This document shows positions 11,902-23,226 of a stretch of DNA of 64,000 nucleotides, in pieces. Numbering within the stretch: position 1 is the stretch's first letter; every line of letters begins with the position of its first letter. Below the pieces are notes generated by a model. The model saw only the letters and a program-made list of their open reading frames with translations, was not told the DNA's origin and made no database searches. Source of the DNA: Gamsiella multidivaricata (Eukaryota > Mortierellomycota > Mortierellomycetes > Mortierellales > Mortierellaceae); contig NW_026251718.1 of NCBI RefSeq assembly GCF_025024155.1, positions 367,001 through 431,000 of the forward strand, written 5' to 3'. The translations under genes and the position numbers were made by a program.

Positions 11902-14900
11902 TTAAGCAGCCTTCTTGTTGATGGAATCCAGAGACGCAACCGTGCGGCCCAGCTCATTGCCAGGAGTCAAGTATGAGATATCATCCCAAGGATGTCTGTA
12001 CAGTCCTTGCTTCAGTCTCTTCTGGTCCAGGAAGTGTCCAATAAATCCGATCGAACGCCCCAAGACGAATAAACCGTTCAAGGTTCCAATCTTGATGTAT
12101 TCCTCCGCTTCCTCGCGAGTAAAAGCACCCGAGTGCCTCAACAGATCCACAAACAGAATTCCAATCGCACCATCAACGTTCAGAATTAGATTGTCCTTCT
12201 TGGACGTCGTGATCGTCTCCACAGCTAGAGCATAGTCCAAGACTGGGGTCGAGGGAAAATGCGCCTTGGCGTAATTCTTGATGATCTCGACACGTAAATC
12301 CGGGTTTGTCCTCGACTTGATCTTGTGTCCGATACCGAGAATTAATTTGTTCTGCTTTCTCATCGAATTGACAAACTCACGAGGGGAAAGCGACTTGTCA
12401 TAAGCAGATGAGAACTGTTCAGCAGCACCGTCTAGGGCGCCTCCAAAGCGATCTCCTATGGTAAGGAGACCAGCGCAGAGAGACGAGACCAGATCCTTGC
12501 CAGCACGGGCAGTGACAATTGTGTTATGGGCTCCGGAAACGGCAGGGCCGTGATCGGCTGTCAGCATGAGGACCATCTCGATAAACTTGCAAGCATAGGC
12601 TGGCAGACGACGCTTAAACCACAGCAGCGAGAGAACGCCACCGATTCCAATGTCCTCCTTGAAAACATCTGAGATGCGCATACCGGCATAAAGTAGTTCC
12701 TGTCCACGGTCATCGCAGATAGTGGAGACGAACGAAGCGGGCTTGCGGACCAAGCCCAGCTCCTGAGCCCAAGAATAATCAATGGGGATCTTGGGTGTCT
12801 CGGGCTCGGAGCGAACGACAATAGCACCCTTTTTAACCAAGGTCTGATAAGTCTGGCTCAGAACTAAAGGTAGCTTCTCGAAGGTCTCGGGAACAATCGC
12901 ACCAGTCGCACGAAGGGCTCGGTTCTTGGCATCTGCAGTCTCCAGATCAGACTGAGCAAGGGCACCAGCGTGCCCAAATTGAACCTCGGTAGCAAACATC
13001 TTGGCGCAGGTACCGATGCACCAGGCAATAACAGGCTTACGAATCGTGCCGTTCTTGATCGCCTCGCAAACCCTGTACTCCTCCACGCCTCCGACCTCTC
13101 CCAGCAAGACCAGCATTTTGCATCCAGGGTCCTTTTCGTAACGAAGCAAATGATCAATAAAGGTCGAGCCTGGATAGCGGTCACCTCCAATGGCGACACC
13201 CTCATAGACGCCATCGGTTGTGCGAGAGATTATGTTATTCAGCTCGTTCGACATGCCACCAGATTTGGACACGTAGGCGACTGATCCAGGCCGATACAAT
13301 TTAGATGAGACAATGTTGTCCATCATGCCTCCAGTATTTCCGATCTTGAAGCAACCGGGTTTAATACCTCCGACAGTCGCTGGTCCGATCACTAACACGT
13401 TGCGTTCCTTGGCCTCCCACAAGATCTGACGGGCGCGACGTTCTGGCACACCCTCGGCAATGATTGAGATGGTGCGAATTTGCTTCGAGTGCTTGAAAAT
13501 CTCGCGGGTAGAATCATAGACCGATCGGCAAGATGCAAAGTTGACAACGGTATCCACCTCGGGGAACTTGGCAATGGCCTCATCCAAGGAAGTAAACACG
13601 GGCAAAAGGGTCTCCTTGGTGCCCCAGTAAAATTTTTGGACGTGAGCACCGCCAAAGGGGTAAACCATGGCTGCCACAGAGGGGACCTCACGCTTGCAGA
13701 TGAAATCAAAGTCGAGCATTCCTTGTACAGCACGAGGTTGCATTCCATAGATAAACGAGCGAGTATGTGCGGTGAAGGGCGTGTTCTCGTCGCGACCAAT
13801 CTCTGCACTCTCAGCGCTCTGGTCCTGGAAGTAGGTCATTCTGTCTTCCAGAGGTGGTGGCGAGGAGGCACGCGATCCACCGTTAAGTGGTGTGTTGCCG
13901 CCCAAGAGCTGGTCTTGGAGCAGGTTTCCAGATAACAATGTGGCGCTGGGAGTGGCAGCCCCGCTTTGATCCAGTCCAGAGGTCTTTCCAGTCAAAGCCA
14001 GGGGCACGATCTCGGTGATGTGGGTCTCGGGGCCAAAGACTTGGATCTCAACTCCTAAAGTCTCGCCGAGTTGACGCATCGAACGAAGACCCTCCTGATA
14101 GTTTGGACCACCACGGCGGACAAAGATGCGGACTTTGTGAACGATGAGAGGCTGCTTGAATTCGGTTAGAGCACGGACAATACCCTTGAAAGTGGAGGCG
14201 ACGTTGGTAAAGTTGGCAATGCCCCCTCCGATAATCAGAACCTTTCCAAGAGGATGTGCCACCGGGGAGCGAGTCATGAGATCGAGGATAGTCCTGGCAT
14301 ATTCATAGGTCTGAGTCTCCGTGGGTGCTCCAGAGTACTCGCCATAGTTGGCGAGCTCACTCGCCTGACCCAAGGCAGCAATGGCATCGCTATTATTGAT
14401 AAGGCGGAATGCACTCGTAGGTCAGTGGATGGCGTTCAAGCGTTACATCAATCATTACAGCGATGAGAGCAGCATACCTGTAGACAACAGAAGCACCTCC
14501 TCCTGCGACCATGGTCCAAATGCGGCCATCCTTGTTCAAGATCGTAAGCTTAAGAGATGCACCAGTCTTGGAGTCCAACTCCTGAACGTATGCCTCCTCT
14601 TTGGTCAATTCTCGGCCGAATGGGGCAGGGAAATCCAATGGGGGACCGGCATCGACGCCTCGAACAATGCCAGCGGCCAACCCAATGTTCTGAGGAGCTC
14701 TGGCAAATGCCCACTTGGGTCCAGCCTCGAATTCAGCAGTCTGGTCAACCTTGGCAGCCAAATCCAAGTAGTAGACCTGTGCGGGATGTTCAGGAGTGGG
14801 ATCCAGGACGACTAAAGGATTGATCTCGAGATATGTAAAGTGGAGATCGACATAGACGGCATAGAGGCGTGTGATGAAGTCGACGAGGACGTCGTGCTTG

Positions 14901-15621
14901 GTTTCAGGAACGTGAGTCAAAAGCGCGCCCTTGATGGTTACAGGTGCGGGGAAGATGTCGTTGATCTTGACCTGAAGCTTCAGGGCCTTGGCATCAACAT
15001 CACCGACCTCGATTCCTCCTTCGTGTGTGAAGAGAATATTGTCGCCGTCGCGGTCCGAGTTGATGCAGATATAATATTCGGTGTTGGCGGGGTGAGGAAT
15101 GAAGGGTTCGACCAAGAATGTCTTAAGAACGCCACCAACATTATCGACCTAAATTTCGTTGAAGCATACAGGGCATTAGGCCTGGACCAACCGACAGATA
15201 AACTACAACAGGACGACTCGACTTTCCAGAGACACGCAAACAAAGCGTCACTTACAATGACCTCCTTGCCGGCGTGCTCGCTGATCCAGGTCCTGACTTG
15301 GGGCCAGTCTGCGTTCAACAACAACAATCCGCTCTTGCCGCGTCTCTTGATCAATTGATCGGGCTTAGCGACCAATTTAGCCGTCAACAGCCAAGGATGG
15401 ATTTGCTCCAAGTTGTCAAGCAGCTTATGGACATGCTGAGCGAAGACGGCCTTATCCGTGTTCAGGAGGGCAGTGTCAATTCTAATGTGAGCCAGGCGTG
15501 TTGGAGGCTGGACAAACTTGGATCCAGTTGCAGAAACGCTGGAGGCTGGGACGGGTGTGCGAAGAAGCCAGTGTGCCAGCAACAGCTTTCCGTCGTACTC
15601 GCGAACTGCTTTGGCGGACAT
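11902..15621 (-). CDS. ACLY: ATP-citrate lyase, single-chain form
   Basis: Makes cytosolic acetyl-CoA and oxaloacetate from citrate, CoA and ATP for lipid synthesis and acetylation. Exons 15621-15256, 15148-14478 and 14389-11902 give 1174 residues, close to animal ACLY (about 1100). Order: N-terminal ATP-grasp and citrate-binding half ([32 protein letters not shown]), a CoA-ligase half ([47 protein letters not shown]), the phosphohistidine motif EVQFGHAGA, and a citrate-synthase-like C-terminus ([26 protein letters not shown]). A Ser/Pro-rich linker around 13,830-13,970 matches the position of the animal regulatory linker. Ascomycetes carry this enzyme as two genes, so the fused form argues against Ascomycota. 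A CTATAAAG motif at 15,663-15,670 may be a TATA element but sits close to the ATG. Confidence 0.97.
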
Positions 15622-17390
15622 GATTCTGAAGGGAGTTGAGAGAAGTGGGGTCTAGACGTGTCTTTATAGTCTTTTCTACAGTTCCCGGTTAAATAACGTA
15701 AGGTTAATACGACTGCTGGATACTCCCCGGTTCACTCAAGGTGTGCGACAGACGCATCCATGACCCCACATTTTCTTTAATTGTCCCCAGCCATAAATTC
15801 TAGATCAGTGTGGGGCTAACGTACTCAGCCGAGTATGGCAAAAGTGCAAAGGAAAGGCTGCGGGGAAGATCGGAACAGGGTTCGCTTCATGCCGAACCCC
15901 ACACAGGGACCTGACTCATTCACGTAGTAGTTTGCTGTGGACGAAAGAGGAGAGGACAGAGTGATATATATAAAACCCGATGTGTGTATGCGCATGTGCA
16001 TGTTCGAGTGCGTGTGTGAAACGCTCGTTTGAGGACGCGCAACACCACTGTGGGGATAATTATTGGCGTTTTTGCAGGGTATTTCTTGGGAATGGACAAT
16101 GACATGCATGGTAGCAAAAGACATGCACAAACCCCAGTACCTTCTTTTTTGCTTGTGTCCGTCTGATGTGGGAAGGTCTCGGCAGAAGAAGACGCAAAAG
16201 AAGAAAAGAAGAGGGTGACGAGGGAAAAGACGGTTGTGAATGGCGGCAGCAAGTGATCGCTCTTTTTTGCGTGATGGCAGGCAATAATATATCCCGCCGT
16301 CTCCATAGTTGGAACGTTGTACATAGAAAAGGAAAAAGTGTAGCACTTGCTATACTCTCCTGAAAGCCAGGAACACACTGACCGGGGGCTCACTGTCCGC
16401 ATCGCTCCATGTTTTTCTTGTCATCCATCTGTGACACTTTGAATCCGGCTTATTCAACTCCCCTATCTCACCTTGGCCTTACAGGCAGTTTGGTAAACGC
16501 ATATTATTTAGAAACACGCCAGTCTCGGTCGTTTTTCATGTGGACTATTCCTTTGTTCTTTCTCTTATATACTTCATGCTTCACTCAGTTCGGCACTGGT
16601 CCGGTACCTATCTCTTGGTCCCTAATGTCGCGCCCTACTAAAGCAAGTCCCGGCTCCAAGGCCAGTTTCTCGTATATACTCTGGTTGCCGTATCCGTCCC
16701 TTGGATCACGGTCACTTTCTTCATAAGCCCCTTAACTTATCAAGCAGACACGGGTGCACTGTAACTGGAAGGTTGGGGCAACTGTCATTTCAAGGCTTCT
16801 GAACATTGGATTATAGGAACGTCGACAAGAACAAGCTGGGAAAGTAACATATATCGCTATAGACAATGAATGGGATAGCAATGATTTTATTCAAGCGCTC
16901 CTTGATCTCCAACGCCCGCATCGAGTTGCTGTTGCCTCCCTTTTATCAAAGCGACACACAGCAGTTAGTTTAAGGATCAAAGAGGTTTAAGCGTGGCACA
17001 GTTACGAAAACTATAGACCATACACAAACGAGGGATCAAAAAGAGCTTGGCTGGAGTCAGGTATTGCGTGGCGCCCAAAAAAGTGAATCCATGAACTGTG
17101 CCATGTAATCGGAGGGGCGTCAATGCACTCCCCGCCGTCAACAGCGCTACAGTAGCCGTTCCCTTCGAAAAGGAAGTGGTGGGTCTCCTATAAGTACGTG
17201 CAGCGGGAGGTCCAAGAGGCAACATCCGTAATTGTATTGGCTCACCCAACCACCAGAAACCCACCAGCTAAAGAGCATTGCCTTTGACATTCAAATCCCC
17301 CAAATGAATAAAAGTTTATTAAACGATATGGACATCGTGAAAATATGGAGCGACCCACCAGAATAAATATATGTACAGTTCATAGCGCGT
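15622..17390. other. Intergenic: ATP-citrate lyase upstream region and sirtuin 3' flank
   Basis: About 1.8 kb with no gene I can support. A run near 16,160-16,215 is purine-rich on the plus strand (pyrimidine-rich in the ACLY sense). Short ORFs on both strands (for example minus 16,977-17,264 and plus 16,409-16,726) have no domain-like content, introns or relatives I recognise. Confidence 0.5.
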
Positions 17391-20314
17391 TCAAAGCGTA
17401 GAGTCGACAGAGTCATCAGCGACTTTGTCATTCAAGGAGCTGGGGAGACTGGATCCTTGGCCTCGTATGGTATCCTGGCTGCTGTCACTCTCGCTATCCG
17501 TATCCAGTATCATAATCCCCAGCGATCCGCGGCGCTCACCCGTCAGTCTCCTGTGATGCTCATCGTCATCGTCGGTATCGGCATCATAGCCCTCAGCCTC
17601 ACTACTTCCGAACCGCGCGCGTTCCTTGCTGAAACTCTGACTCGATTCGTATTCGATATCACCGAGAATGGCACCCTCGAACGTATAGGTGTTGGGCTCA
17701 ATCACGGACCACTGGGCACACCCCCCTTTCCCTGAACCATCTGCATTCGTATTGATGTCCATGCCTGGTACATTCGAGGTCCCTCCTGGGAGCTTTTCAT
17801 GTCTCAGCTCCCACCCCGCCATTCTGCAAAGCTCAGCAACGATTGTGTCACAGTTTCCTAAAAGCTGCACATCGAATTCCATGTGCGTGATCGGCGTTCG
17901 GTTGATCAGAATCTGAGGAATATGCTTAGGAAGTTGGTCTAGTAGTATAGGTCAATTGAGCAGAATAGAAGCGAAGAAGGCAAAGAAAGTGCTTGGTATG
18001 AGCATTGACAGCGACAATGATGCAGACCTGGAGTATTTACAGCCAGCAATAGGTACTTATGACTTACGCATAATATCGCTCACCGGGGCAACCTTCAAGC
18101 TGCTTCCTATAACAATCAGCAGGTCAACCTTGTCGCGATCTTCGTCCCAGTTGTCATCAAATACGGTTGGTAACCGCTCGCCGAAGAATACGATATCTGG
18201 CTTCATTACTGCCGGTCTGGTATCATCAGCACCATTCGTCCTGGATCCGCCGTCGATAGCCTTCTTTCCTATGTTCAACGGTGAAGTCGCGGTCTGGCAC
18301 ACTTTGCAATATGCAACCTCTTGCTTAAGAATCACGTCCTTGATATCGTCACCTGGGACCTGGTGCTTGCAACGCAGACAGCTGGCAGTCGCAAAAGATC
18401 CTACACGTTGAAAAGTGAGGAAGATGTTCAGTTAATGGCCGAGTTGATACAAGGAAATTTTGTCCGCAGCGTCAAACAGCAAAAAATAGACTTAAAATCC
18501 CTACCATGGCATTGTAAAATGCGGCAGATGCCAGCCTTTTGCTCCAGTGTATCGATATTCTGCGTATAGTTCCTCAACAGCTTTCCTTGGTCCTCGAGAA
18601 GTTTAATAAAATTATGTGATGGGCTTGGCGTAAAATTGCTGGGAAAGATTTCTCTCGCGAAGGAATAAAATACCTGGGGCTTCTCCTGGAAGAAGTCCAG
18701 TTCAAACATCTGCGTGGGGTCATCCAGTTCGAATTCTGAAAGGCGGGAGTAGATTCCGTCGGACGACCTAAAATCCGGGATGCCACAAGATACTGAAACG
18801 CCTGCACCCGTTAGGACCATGATGTTTTTAGAGTGTTTCAGAAGGTCGACAACATGGCCAAGCGTGTGAATATGAAGCAACCGATGGCGACGCTGAAGTT
18901 CACGCTCCAGGCGTTGCGTGAGTGCTCCGATTAATTCGTTTTCCGTCAGATTTTCCTGGATTTTGAACTGTGGCAGATATAAAGAGAAAAAAAAATGGTT
19001 AGATGAATGTTAAACAGGCCATCCAAATCACCAGTTCTTATCCGGCATTGCACATACCCCTTCATGTGAAACCATGAGCAACAGTTTTTTCACAGTGTAC
19101 ACTCCTGTTAGTACATATTCCTGAATGATATGACTGATTCCTATAGAATTCATTTAGGTGTCAAATGTTCAATATCAGGAGATGGACAGAGACAACACAA
19201 GATCGCACATTATAAACCAATTGAAGATGAGTATCATACCAAATTCTCTTGCTTCGTCCATGATCTTTGCCTTCTCTTCCTCTGTAAGTCTGTCCAGGCA
19301 TAATGGATCTGTGTCGTGGTAAGGAAATCCTGTAGACCCATCATGATAACTGCTTGATTGAATGTTGTTGACATCAATGTCCAAGAAAGAGTCGTCGTCG
19401 TCGCTCTCAGACGTATCCACTCTGTTGAAGTGTTCATCGACGGTTGTGTCGGCAGCGAGTTCGTAGTCCTCATCTGAATCGTCGTCTGTGTTCCCTTCAT
19501 AGTTCAGCGATAAATCTAGAAACGCTTTCTGCGCTTGGAGGCCCTCCGGATCCGCCATCTCGTCGGCAGTTGGTCCGCTTTGTTCGCCGTCCTGAGTGCA
19601 GCTGTGCTTGTTATTCTGAGGATGAGGGAAAGCCTCGTCATCCACATGCATTGGAGTTGATTCTCGGCTTTGCGTGTCTGCCATTCCTGGGATGGGACTT
19701 CCTTGTCGACTTATCGTAACAGTACCCACGGCGCGCTCGATTCCTGCTGTTCTAGCTGGCGCAATACCGAATCGTGTGCCCAAACTGAGGCTCTCGAGCC
19801 CAGGATCAGCCCGGTTAATAAACGCAGGCGGCGTGCTTGGCCTGATCTCCTCCAGGGTCCGTGATCTGACAAGGATAGGGATTGTTTGTGTCACCGCGGC
19901 TGCATTCAAGTCAAAATTTTCCTCGCTGAGTGCATTTAAAGACGATACCAAAGTCATAGGCGAATCGGGCTCCAGAAGTGGCGATGTCTGAGGCGAGGTT
20001 GGATCGTCGGCGATTTCTTGAGATGTTCGATACTCGGTCAAGCTAGCCTGCGAGAGGACCAGCGACGTCTTTGACTTTTTCAAAGGTGGAAGTGAGCTGT
20101 GATTGGTGCTTGTTGTTGCCTCTCCATCCTGTGCTTCTCGGGCATCGGCCCTCTTTCGGTTGATAGGCGAGACTGGTTGAGAGTTGCCTTCGAGCAAGAC
20201 TGACGATAATGTAGGTGAGCAAGAGTCCGTTGTGATTCTAAGAGGGGTGTGCTTGATGTCACTGCTGTCCAGAGACCGGTCGTCAGACAGATCTGTACCT
20301 GCGTCCTGTGGCAT
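17391..20314 (-). CDS. Sir2-family NAD-dependent protein deacetylase (class I-like)
   Basis: Removes acyl groups from protein lysines using NAD+; nuclear class I members silence chromatin. Exons 20314-19240, 19140-19058, 18967-18505, 18400-18068 and 17938-17391 give 833 residues in frame. The first ~360 residues are Ser/Thr/Asp-rich and probably disordered. A helical N-terminal module ([19 protein letters not shown]) like that of yeast Sir2/Hst1 precedes the core. Core motifs are [15 protein letters not shown] (NAD loop), TQNIDTLE, catalytic His in QCHGSF, zinc ligands CLRC and [22 protein letters not shown] and ILINR. The C-terminal ~150 residues are acidic and Ser-rich with a DADTDDDDE run. 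All catalytic residues are present, so an active enzyme is expected. Nuclear chromatin silencing is inferred from family and architecture. Confidence 0.95.
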
Positions 20315-21263
20315 GTGTGGCCCGATTCGTCCTGCAGGATGCTTGCGAAATGTCTGTGCTCTGTTGATTAGTCTGTAGGAAAGCCTGTCGTTGTCTTGTG
20401 CTGAGCGTGGTGAATGAGAGAAAGAATGCGATGTAGCAAGAGGGAAGAATCAGAAGTAGCCAGAGAATAGGATTACAAGGAAAAGCTATACGCTTATTGG
20501 CTTTTGAGCAAGTGGATGAATAAAAGTGTTCAGGGGCATAGCAAGGCTCTTGCCAAGTTAAAAAGTGACTTCCGCGTATAAAATCCTTCAATTGCTCCCA
20601 ACTGTTTTCTTTCTCTTTTCTCTTTCTTCTTCTTCCCCTTATTTCCCCCACTCGCCATATCACATCTTTGCCATCCGATGGATCGTCAGGATCCGCTCCA
20701 CTTACCAGTCCAGACCTGTCTACATGTATCAAGATCACCCTGCTGTAGGATCGAGATCAGGATCAGGATCGAATCAGGATCGGGATCAGGATCAGGATCG
20801 AATCAGGATCACATGTCTGATCAAACCGAATGCGACATTGGATCTCATCCTTTACGATTGCTCTGCGGATCAAATGTGATTTGATTGTAAGTTGCCAGCT
20901 TTGTGATCAGATCACTTTATTGTTATTATTTTCTCGCTACTCCTTGTTTGATATGATGATCTACGCTCATGCTACTTTAAACCCAGCTCAATTCGATATA
21001 TAATGAGATTAAGCGTCTACAACTGAACAACACTCGAGCAGCAAAACAATTAAGCCCATCGCGTTTCAATCCTGGAAGCATACCAGTCCTTAACCGAGAT
21101 ACCTTGCTTTTATTGTTCCCCGGTATTAGGTTAATAAGACTATTTTCTCACAGGCCGGGCTAGCATCGCTTGATTTCAGCTTTCACGTCAATTGCGAGCA
21201 ACTGAAATAATTGAAGCAGGTGGAACGATTGAAGCAATTAAGCCAACCCCTCGTCAGACAGGC
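20315..21263. other. Sirtuin upstream region with GATC-rich repeat
   Basis: Contains the putative sirtuin promoter. A block rich in GATCAGG units lies at 20,749-20,810. A C/T-rich stretch at 20,605-20,660 is on the wrong strand to be the sirtuin leader. No gene seen. Confidence 0.5.
20755..20810. repeat. 27-bp tandem duplication of GATCAGG units
   Basis: Two 27-bp copies begin at 20,755 and 20,784, each built from GATCAG/GATCGAATCAG subunits. The block lies about 440 bp upstream of the sirtuin start codon. Confidence 0.8.
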
Positions 21264-22400
21264 TCATGCAGGCAGGGGTGAAGGTGAGGTAGTGTTATAA
21301 TTGGTCTTACGTCTGAACTGCCCGCGCATATTTTTTTGTGGCATCGCGACAAGGATCGATTTTGCAATTTGCTGTATTGTAGCATTAGCAAGCATATCTA
21401 TGGTGTTGCTAGATAGTAAGCTTGATTCCAGGTCAGGTTGCCATCGTTGTTTACAGGCTGTAGATCTGTGGACGCGTCTGTGCAACAGGCTGAGAACAGG
21501 CATATTTGGGCGGCCATGCTGTCGCGATGGTACGGAAGCTATGGATTGGCGAGCCCCGACACGACTCTTGAAGTGATACTCCCTAAGCTTGCCGATGGGA
21601 ACGATCAATCTCAATAGGAGTTGACCAGGTTTTGGCTCGCCAAGCTTCTTCAAGCAGCTATCCATTGTAGTCGTACTGTCCCAGCTAAGGGCCGCCGTAA
21701 CCTCTTTGTATTACACAAAATGAGGTGTCCATTTGATCGGGAGGTTTATTTTCTACAATAAAGTCATTCACTTTCTTCATCACTGTCTTGCTACCACTTC
21801 CTATGATTGATAATTTCCTTTGCAATCGCCATGAAGGATATGATAACCGATATGTCATTGGATTCTTTCTCTCAACATTAGGGATTGAGGAAGATGATGC
21901 GCCAGCAGCATGTCCCGGCCGTTTACATGCAATTTGTGCGGGGAAACAAAATTTGACCAAAGATTCTTTTTGAATTGATTTCTTATTCTAAAAATATAAG
22001 ACCCTCCTGGACGATCGGTTTCGGGGAACAAAAAAAGGATGGGATTTGTGGCTTGGTGAGTTTTTGAATTGAATTTCTATTCTAAAACTATTGGTGCTGG
22101 CGATCATGCATTGCTGCGGGTCGTTGTCAATGGTGTCCTTTGCCTTTGTCTTTTCCGATTTGTTTGATCCATTCCTCCACGCTCTTTACAATATCCTTGG
22201 CTTTTTGAGAAGTCTTTATACGCGTTCGGTAAATGACTTCCCAAATATGACCGTATCTGATGAAGAACCTGGAAGGGAGGTTCTCTTTTTCCTGCTCTAA
22301 CTACAATAAGATGTACCAAGCAATCAACCAGTTTCGTGAGGAGAGCCACGCCTATTGCCGCAGATGACAGAAAACACGAATGCACAGTCAAGTCAACAGT
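21264..22400 (-). other. Possible decayed coding fragments, unrecognised
   Basis: Three minus-strand open stretches (21,264-21,665; 21,685-21,960; 22,104-22,391) have protein-like composition, e.g. KKLGEPKPGQLLLRLIVP in the first and YRLSYPSWRLQRKL in the second. They cannot be joined into one frame with clear splice sites. I do not recognise the family. They sit beside the broken nuclease locus, so an old mobile or effector-type gene is possible, but this is a guess. Confidence 0.25.
21939..22092. repeat. Imperfect ~90-bp direct duplication
   Basis: The pair CGGGGAA(A)CAAAA ... TTTTTGAATTGA(A)TTTCT(T)ATTCTAAAA(A/C)TAT occurs twice, starting near 21,940 and 22,023. The intervening sequence has diverged. 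It lies within the decayed accessory patch. Confidence 0.6.
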
Positions 22401-23226
22401 ATCATATCTAGGTTGCTTTGGCGAGGTCTTAAAAGCTTCAGGATCCCTTTTCAGTCATATCCTTCCGAGATCTCTCTATACCAATTCCGATTGCTTGACC
22501 CCAGAGGGAATTTTTTGCTTACTGCAAGGGACTTGCTGTGCTTATAGCGCCAATGGTGCTCGATCTCTACTCGGTCTTGGTTCACCCTTTTGAGTGTTTT
22601 CTCGGAGTCCCCATGTCTGCATACATGTCTCACTGACAAATCTAATTCACGCGGTCGACCTCGTTTTCCGTCGTAAAGTAGACGGGAAGTGGTGCGTTGC
22701 CATTCAGGGATTTCTTTTCGTACCAGGAGCGCGAGTTTCCTTGCGAGCAGTGCAGCCATTGAAACGTGTTTCTCCTGATATATGGAGTAGGGGAGTCGTA
22801 TTCTCAAGGGAAATCATATGGTACGGTAGCAGTCGAGGGGTCATAGTTGAGTGAGTAATGCAGAATGTCTTTGAGCTGCAGGAGATTCATGTGGTATAAG
22901 AGTGAGTGAAAGTGGGCGGAGGTAAAAAGGAAAAGCTCAACAGCGAGTCTGGCGAGCAAGAACAAAGATAAGAAAGAGGTTATTTGCATGCGAATGCCAA
23001 TGGTTGACCAAGTGCAGTCAGCGGTCAGATACCTGATGATTGCATGTGAGAACCCTTTCTTCCCCCTGCTTAATGTCATTTTCCATTGCGCTAAAGGATC
23101 TGTGCGGTTTGCCAGATCTTTCCTATCCATACACTCTCACGCTCCTTCACTGTTCCCACACTCTCATCTTTCTTCACTGCCATTGTTCGAAAAAAAATTC
23201 CATATCTTCTCGTAGTGTAGACAACC
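22401..23226. other. Gene-poor flank of the nuclease locus
   Basis: Contains only short, unsupported ORFs. No promoter motif for the downstream locus could be identified with confidence. An in-frame TAG at 23,218-23,220 closes the frame just before the nuclease N-terminus. Confidence 0.4.

Noticed and set aside
16977..17264. Minus-strand 95-codon ORF downstream of the sirtuin
   Set aside because: No domain content or splice logic; it lies in the sirtuin 3' flank.
22451..22807. Minus-strand 118-codon ORF as a gene
   Set aside because: Arg/Lys-rich with no recognisable motif, no splice partners and no start context; kept only as part of the decayed patch.
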